In this document: one piece after another, positions 58,100-64,000 of the stretch
Position numbering within the stretch: the first letter of the stretch is position 1
Layout: each line of letters begins with the position of its first letter
From: Taudactylus pleione
Taxonomy: Eukaryota > Chordata > Amphibia > Anura > Myobatrachidae
Direction: 5' to 3'
DNA: 64,000 bases
Assembly (NCBI GenBank): GCA_031769625.1
Contig: JAUIMM010000135.1
Span: 2,563,001-2,627,000, forward strand
Notes under the pieces: model-generated
Databases searched by the model: none
Told to the model about the DNA's origin: nothing
Seen by the model: the letters and a program-made list of their open reading frames with translations, nothing else
Program-made: the position numbers and the translations under genes

Positions 58100-58190
58100 G
58101 GAACCCTATGGACTTCGTAGAAATAGAGAAAACAAGGGTAAGTTCTTACCTTATCTCATATTTTCTACTTCAGGGTCCATAGGGTATCCA
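58100..58190. repeat. DIRS copy 1 internal complementary region with an intron-like core
   Basis: This reverse-complements the left end and then continues into the right end, so it templates the end-to-end junction. Its centre (58138-58173) reads GTAAGTTCTTACC...TTTTCTACTTCAG on the plus strand, that is, a perfect donor and a good acceptor 36 bp apart. Confidence 0.85.
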
Positions 58191-58225
58191 CAGGATACCT
58201 TGGGGATGTCCCAAAGCAGTATCCT

Positions 58226-59300
58226 TTAAGGGTGGGGACGCTCCTGTGCAGAAAGGAGAATCCGCCGCCCGAAGGAAGCATCCTGAGAGGCGAAGGTGTC
58301 AAACATGTAATACCTCACGAAGGTATGGACAGAGGACCACGTAGCAGCCTTGCAGATCTGGACTGCAGAGGCACCACGTCGAGCTGCCCACGAAGGACCC
58401 ACAGACCTAGTGGAATGAGCCTTCAGAGAAGGAGGAACCGGTAGGCCTTCATGAAGATAAGCTTCAGAAATAGCCATACGGATCCAGGTTGCCAAAGTTT
58501 GCTTTGAAGCAGACCAACCCTTTTTACGGAAGCCATAGAGGACAAACAAAGCGTCCGACTTCCTAAACGAAGAAGTGCGGTCAACATAAGTCCTTAAGGC
58601 CCGCACAACATCCAAAGAGGCCTCACCCACGGAAAGACCCGGTGAGTTAAAGGCCGGAACAACGATTTCCTCGTTAACATGAAACTGGGAAACAACTTAA
58701 GGAAGAAACTCGGGCCGAGTGCGGAGTACTGCCCTGTTCCCATGAAAAACCAAGAAAGGGGGTCTACAAGAAAGAGCCCCTAACTCAGAAACACGTCTGG
58801 CCGAAGTAATAGCCAGAAGGAAAACAGTCTTAGCTGTTAGCCATTTAAGATCCACTGAACCCAGTGGTTCAAACAGCGGTCCTTGGAGAGCCCTCAGGAC
58901 CACCGCCAAATCCCAAGGCGCCACAGGTGGCACAAAGGGCGGCTGAATGCGGACAACACCTTGCATAAAGGTGCGCACATCCGGGATTGTAGCAATCTTA
59001 CGGTGAAACCAGACAGACAGGGCCGAAACCTGTACCTTCAAAGAAGCAAGGCGAAGCCCATGATCTAGTCCCGCTTGCAGGAAGGCGAGAATCCGAGACA
59101 GACGAAACTCCCGCGGTGCATAACCTCTCGGTCGACACCACTGGAAGAACGTATGCCACACGCGATGGTATATCCTCGCCGAAGACGGTTTCCGAGCTCG
59201 CAACATGGTACGCACCACAGAGCTGGAAAACCCCTGGGACCTCAGCATGGCCGTCTCAACAGCCACGCCGTCAAAGACAGCAGAGTCAGGTCCGGGTGAC
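58226..59300 (-). pseudogene. DIRS copy 1 tyrosine recombinase, one stop codon
   Basis: The frame runs from about 59300 (VAVETAMLRSQGFSSS) to 58226 (LLSAQERPHP). Catalytic features visible: Arg in ITSARRVSELGAL, HxxR in KAHSTRSVG, and W-x3-H with nearby Tyr in TWSSVHTFVRYYMFD. A single TAA at 58699-58697 (expected Lys after EFLP) interrupts it. Both halves are in the same frame. In DIRS elements this enzyme integrates the circular DNA, replacing an integrase. The frame stays open upstream to 61060, overlapping RT-RNase H. Confidence 0.9.
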
Positions 59301-61341
59301 GACAAGGACCCCGAGACAGGAGGTCCGGTCGTAGCGGCAACCGCAGAGGACTGTCCACGGACAGACCCTGAAGGTCTGAGAACCAGTGCCGTCTGGGCCA
59401 CGCGGGAGCTATCAACAGGAGCGTCCCTCCTTCCTGTTTGAATTTCCGGATTACCCGTGGAAGAAGGGAGACCGGAGGGAATAGGTATGCGAACCGGAAC
59501 GTCCACCGGACGGACAGAGCATCCACCAGAGACGCCCCTTCGTCTCTTGTGCGAGACCCGTACACCGGCAACTTGTCTGGAAGACCCCATCTGTCCACCA
59601 GTAGTTGAAAAACGTCCGGGTGCAGAGACCATTCCCCCGGATGAACGTCCTGGCGACTTAGAAAGTCCGCCTCCCAATTGAGCACTCCCGGGATGAAGAC
59701 CGCTGATATGGCCGGAAGATTGCGCTCCGCCCAAACCAGGATCCGAGACACCTCTACGAGAGCCGCCCGGCTTCGGGTTCCTCCTTGCCTGTTTATGTAG
59801 GCCACGGTGGTAGCGCTGTCCGAATGGACCCGTACCGGGTGACCCTGGAGAAACCGATGTGCCTGCTGGAGAGCATTGAAGACCGCACGGAGTTCCAAGA
59901 TATTGATTGGAAGCTCCGCTTCTGTCGGCGTCCACCTGCCCTGGAACAGATGTGGACCCGAAACTGCTCCCCAGCCCCGAAGACTGGCGTCCGTTGTCAA
60001 CAGGACCCAATTTGGAACCCAGAACGGACGTCCCTCGCTGAGGTGGGTCGTCTGTAACCACCAAGAAAGGGACAGGCGAACCTCCGGGGTGAACACAATC
60101 GTCTGGGACTTCAGAGACTGAGGCAGCCCGTTCCACTTTGACAGGATCAGGTGCTGCAGAGGTCTGGAGTGAAACTGGGCATATTCCACCATGTCGAACA
60201 CCGACACCATGGAGCCCAGTAACCTCATCGCCGAGTGTAGAGACACCCGGCGGCTGTGCAAACAACTGTGCACCCTTGACTGCAAAGCAGAGATCTTTTC
60301 CTCCGTCACGAAGATCTTCTGCTGTCCCGAGTCCAATAAGGCTCCAAGATGCAGAATCCTCCGAGACGGGATTAGAGTGGACTTCTGCCAGTTGATTAGC
60401 CAGCCGTGCCGTTAAAGCAGGGCAATGGTCAGGTCCAAGTGGCGTAACAGGAGCTCTGGAGATCCCGCCACCAATAACAGGTCGTCCAAGTACGGCAACA
60501 TGCGGACTCCCTGCAGCCGCAGAGAAGCCGCCATGACCGCCATCACCTTGGTGAACACACGTGGTGCTGTCGCCAGGCCAAAAGGTAACGCCCGAAACTG
60601 GCAGTGGTCGCTGCGGATTGCAAACCTGAGGAACTGTTGATGGCGCAAAAGAATAGGAACATGCAGGTAAGCGTCCTGTATGTCCAATGACACCATGTAG
60701 TCCCCAGGTTCCAGCGCCAGAATGATGGACCGTAGGGTCTCCATCCGAAACTTCGGCACCCGCAAAGACTTGTTGAGTGCTTTGAGGTTGAGAATCGGAC
60801 GATACAACCCATTGGGTTTCTGTACCAAAAAAAAAAGATTTGAATAGAAACCCTGGCCCCTCTGGGAGAATGGAACAGGCACTATAACTCCAGCCTGGAG
60901 CATAGTGTGCAATACCTTCCGCAGCTCCGTAGCCTTGTTCCGGTCTGATGGTAGACCCGTGGTGAAGAATTGAGCCGGGGGTCTGTGCCGGAAGGAGAGG
61001 GCGTACCCGTGGGAGACCACCTCCAGAACCCAAGTGTCTGTCGTAGTGACCGACCAACACTTGGCGAACTGCAGCAGGCGGCCTCCCACCCTGGGATCCC
61101 CCAAAGGGAGGCCCGGACCGTCAGGCCGCAGGCTTGTCATCTGGCTTGGGGGCCGGACGTCTGGTACTCCATGCCTGCTTCCGGGGCTTGACCGATTTCC
61201 TAGGGCCAGCCTGACAAGGAAACGACTGTGGTTTGGGCCTGCCCTGGGCCCTAGATGACCAAAAGGACGATGGTCCAGAACCAGAAGGAGCAGCGGCCGA
61301 CGGGAGACAAGCCGATTTGGCTGCCGCCAGCGTGGCCACAA
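59242..61341 (-). pseudogene. DIRS copy 1 reverse transcriptase-RNase H, one stop codon
   Basis: RT motifs in order: [35 protein letters not shown], motif A MVSLDIQDAYLHVP, motif B LPFGLATAPRVF and motif C LPYLDDLLL. RNase H residues: [38 protein letters not shown] and NWEADFLSRQD. A family-specific block follows (RWTFRFAYLFPP, LIAPAWPRRHWF). The only in-frame stop is a TAA at 60414-60412 just after the YLDD domain; both sides share the frame. About 10 residues present in copy 2 ([10 protein letters not shown]) are missing after RWGLPD. Confidence 0.92.
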
Positions 61342-62574
61342 TCTTATCCAGATCCGGACCGAAGAGAACTTCTCCGGTAAACGGCAACGCTTCCAGACCC
61401 TTCTTGGAATCTGCGTCCGTCTTCCAGGATCGCAGCCACAAGGTGCGACGAGCAGCTACCGCTGCTGAAGAAATTCTAGACACCAGAGTACTAATGTCTA
61501 GAGCCGCCTCGTTGATGTAGGTGGCCGAATCACGGAGATTGCCAATCAACTCCGCCTGTTCGGCCGGACAGTCGGAATCAAAAGAAGCCTCTAATGAATC
61601 CGCCCAGTGCTCCATCGCTCTGGCAACCCAGCAAATGGCCATAGCCGGCCGTGCTGCCCCCCCCCGCAAGGGAATAAGCGAACTTCAGGCAGATTTCCAC
61701 CTTGCGGTCCGTAGCATCCTTAAGGGAGGACATGGATGGCATCGGCAATGTGGCACTACGGACAAGACGGGTCACGTGAGAATCCACCTGTGGAGGGGAT
61801 TCCCACTTAGCAAAATAATTATCCGCGAATGGATAAGCCACCGCCAGGCGTCTCTGCGGCTGGTATCTTTTGCCAGGCTGTTTCCACGCCTCCTCTAAAT
61901 GGTCCACCAACTGACCCGAAAGAGGAAAGATTGTGGCATCGCCCTTCACGTCTTTGAAAAAGGCATACTAAGACTTAGCCGCTGGGGGAACTTCGTCCTC
62001 AATCACCAAGGCTGTGCGGACCGCCCGAATAAGTCCAGGAATATATACTTTGGACTTAGCATCAGCGTCCTTAGTATGGAGAGGTTCCTGATCGTAAGGA
62101 TCCAGAATCTCCCCATCATCAGACGTCATCCTCATAAGGAGCGGACAGAGACGCCACCGGCCGTTTATGAGGCCGCATCACAGACTCCCCTTGCAACACA
62201 TCCGACAAGTGCTGTACAGAACTCGTCAGGGAGTTAACCCACGCTGGCTCCTGAGAAACCGGGAGCGGGGAAATATGGAGACTGTGGGGTACCACCAATT
62301 GTCGTGGGAAACCCTGCATGGGTGACGACACCACAGACTGCTGGGACAAACCCATCGGAGTAAACGCGGGCTGCGGAGCTAACTGGCCCACTAAAGCTGT
62401 TAGCGCCTGAGCGAAACAAGCCCAGGGCGGCTCCTGTACCGGTGCTGTAACCGTAATAGGCCGCGCCATGGACAAACACTGCTGGCAAAGGCCCTCCGCG
62501 CTTCCCTCCCCCTCCGCTAACGGTACTTTACACGTGGTACACTGTAGCCGGAGGGGAAAATCACTTTCAGACAT
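61121..62574 (-). pseudogene. DIRS copy 1 gag, frameshifted
   Basis: The start at 62574 (MSESDFPLRLQC) is supported by the matching position in copy 2. An N-terminal Cys set (CTTCKVPLAEG and GLCQQCLSM) suggests a small zinc-binding knuckle. Then come [54 protein letters not shown] and [17 protein letters not shown]. It is broken by a frameshift near 62.1 kb, a stop near 61970 and a frameshift at a run of ten C near 61660, the last of which could be a sequencing error. Confidence 0.8.
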
Positions 62575-63504
62575 GATGGCACCACGTATGTGACCCCTCT
62601 CACCAATTATATATTAAATAGGCGAGAGACCACCCTGCAGCACCGCACCGCAAGGGCTTAGCAGAAAGAACAGGGACAGTAATAAAGCTGACAGTTTAGA
62701 GAAGAAAAGTTACAGGCAGCGCTAGCACAGTCACATACAATGCAAAGAAAATCAATTCCTGCACTAACAGCGCTGATCACTAAACTACACAGACACAGGG
62801 CCTGGTAGGACACAGCGCTGCATACACAGACCTGACCACAGCGGAGGAGAGGTATGCGGGGGGACCCAGACCACGATGCTTCCAATGCAGGCTTCCAGCA
62901 GCGTTCACCATGCTTCTGAAAAGATGGCCGCCGAGGAGCAGAGAGAAGGCTGGCCTGTGGGAGGAGCGCTGACACAGGGCTAGTCAGCACAGTGCAGAGA
63001 GGGCTGTGTGCAGCAGGGGGAGACGGCGGCTGTGAGACAGGGAAGGCTCGCTCCCCTGGCATGCATTTAACCCCTGGGACGCCGCAGCGCTACCGCTCTG
63101 TTGCGGTCCGCTGTCCCAGGGGGTAGTGGAAGCGCAGGTTGGTCGCCTGGCTCCACGCTGCAGCCAGTCCCCAGGGAGCCCCCTGCCTGGGGACTTAGGA
63201 CCATGTGATCAGCGGGGACCCACCGCGGGACCCCGCTGCTTACCTCTGTCCCCCTTGAATCCGGTCATGGTCCGGAACATCTGGGGTCACCGCTAGCTGT
63301 GACCCCAGATGCCCACCAGCATCCCCGGATCAGTACTGGCGTTCTGGTACCGGCGGGGTGTAGGGAAGACAGCATGGACGTCAGGACTGACTGTCCATGC
63401 TGTTCATCCAGATGTGCAGCCACAGCTGCATGAAGAAAAAGCTTCAGGGGCTCTTCTAGCCCCCACTCCAACAGGTGCAACCGACTCCGGCCGGGCACCA
63501 AACT

Positions 63505-63645
63505 AAACTGAGGTGCCTTGGCTCGGGGGCGGGGTATAGGAGGGGGACCTAGTGCATCCTGGGAGGCTGAAAGCTTAACTCTTTGGTGCCCTGCGACTGA
63601 CGTCACACCTATACCCCAAGGTATCCTGTGGATACCCTATGGACC
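63505..63645. repeat. DIRS copy 1 right inverted terminal repeat
   Basis: Inverse of 57782-57942. On the coding strand the element begins with TTTTTTCTACTTCAG|GGTCC. Confidence 0.9.
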
Positions 63646-63656
63646 CTGAAGTAGAA

Positions 63657-64000
63657 AAAATATATAATATATTATAGTGAAAAGAAATTTTGTGAAGAAA
63701 AAAAAAAAATTGTAGCTCTAAAATCTCCCGATGGGAAATTATGGAGCTGCACAAAGTAACTCTTTGTAAAAAAATTAAGTGACCTGAAATTCACATAAAA
63801 AAGATATATTTGCACTGCATTTGAGAGCAAAAATATTGCATAAATCTGAAGTGCTCACTTTTTTTTTATTTTATTTTTAAATTAAAATTTTAGGTCAGCT
63901 CAGTTTTTACAAGAAGTAAAAATAAAAATTGAGGTAAGGGGTGTTTTACTCATATGTTAATATTATAAGATAAATGTCCTCAAGAGGTTTGGGATTTGTC
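63657..64000. other. RPL7L1 intron, AT-rich, nothing recognised
   Basis: Poly(A)/poly(T)-rich sequence with no exon. The missing N-terminal RPL7L1 exons are not in this stretch on either reading. Confidence 0.6.

Larger units (their letters stand above)
57757..63656 (-). mobile_element. DIRS-type retrotransposon, copy 1, near full length
   Basis: About 5.9 kb with inverted terminal repeats (57782-57942 against 63505-63645) and an internal complementary region at about 58100-58190 that reads across the two ends as if joined. Minus-strand order: gag (62574-61121), RT-RNase H (61341-59242), tyrosine recombinase (frame 61060-58226), with the recombinase frame overlapping RT-RNase H. There are no flanking target duplications, as expected for DIRS. 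Each ORF carries only one to three inactivating changes, so it is young but dead as read. It lies in an RPL7L1 intron in sense orientation. Confidence 0.93.

Noticed and set aside
57843..62237. Plus-strand frames of 60-125 codons inside the DIRS element
   Set aside because: Antisense shadows of GC-rich gag, RT and recombinase coding sequence.

Overview
The window is vertebrate nuclear DNA, almost certainly from an anuran amphibian. It holds widely spaced small exons with GT-AG introns, three genes in a conserved vertebrate order, and a dense mixture of DIRS tyrosine-recombinase retrotransposons, L1-like LINE remnants, Tc1-like DNA transposons and many MITEs. The frog assignment is inference from this repeat mix and from how far the exons have diverged from mammalian proteins.

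Three host genes lie on the minus strand, transcribed from right to left: RPL7L1 (57737 to 53537; its first exons lie beyond the right edge), then PTCRA, the pre-T-cell receptor alpha chain (44744 to 36453, complete), then CNPY3 (coding 28494 to 10951, complete, with a likely promoter near 30.1-30.3 kb). As I recall it, RPL7L1-PTCRA-CNPY3 is also the order on human chromosome 6p21, so synteny independently supports the divergent middle gene. I placed exons by hand. Every splice junction has GT/AG and every phase closes, giving predicted proteins of 254 aa (CNPY3) and 304 aa (PTCRA) and the last 4 coding exons of RPL7L1.

The main discovery is PTCRA. It has a signal-peptide exon, an Ig exon, a short connecting-peptide exon with one cysteine, and a transmembrane exon in which R, K and D keep the mammalian pTalpha spacing. 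Its Ig exon is unusually large: the two Ig cysteines are 177 residues apart instead of about 60, because of a Ser-rich insert of roughly 115 residues. The cytoplasmic tail is very short.

The rest is mostly mobile DNA. One near-full-length DIRS element (57.76-63.66 kb) lies in an RPL7L1 intron only tens of bases from an exon. A second copy, with a deleted RT core and a truncated end, lies in CNPY3 intron 3 (14.75-19.6 kb). A third lacks RT and RNase H altogether (2.37-6.19 kb). Plus-strand fragments of a fourth lie at 48.1 and 49.4-49.8 kb. Other content: L1-like fragments (19.7-21.3 kb and 54.96-55.76 kb, the latter with a 15-bp target duplication), a nested Tc1-like element (7.2-9.7 kb), a family of elements carrying telomere-like CCCTAA tracts (four copies), a 30-bp minisatellite in CNPY3 intron 1, numerous PIF/Harbinger-type MITEs with 3-bp target duplications concentrated around PTCRA, and a perfect 95-bp palindrome at 50.5 kb. 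I saw no bacterial genes, CRISPR arrays or rRNA genes.
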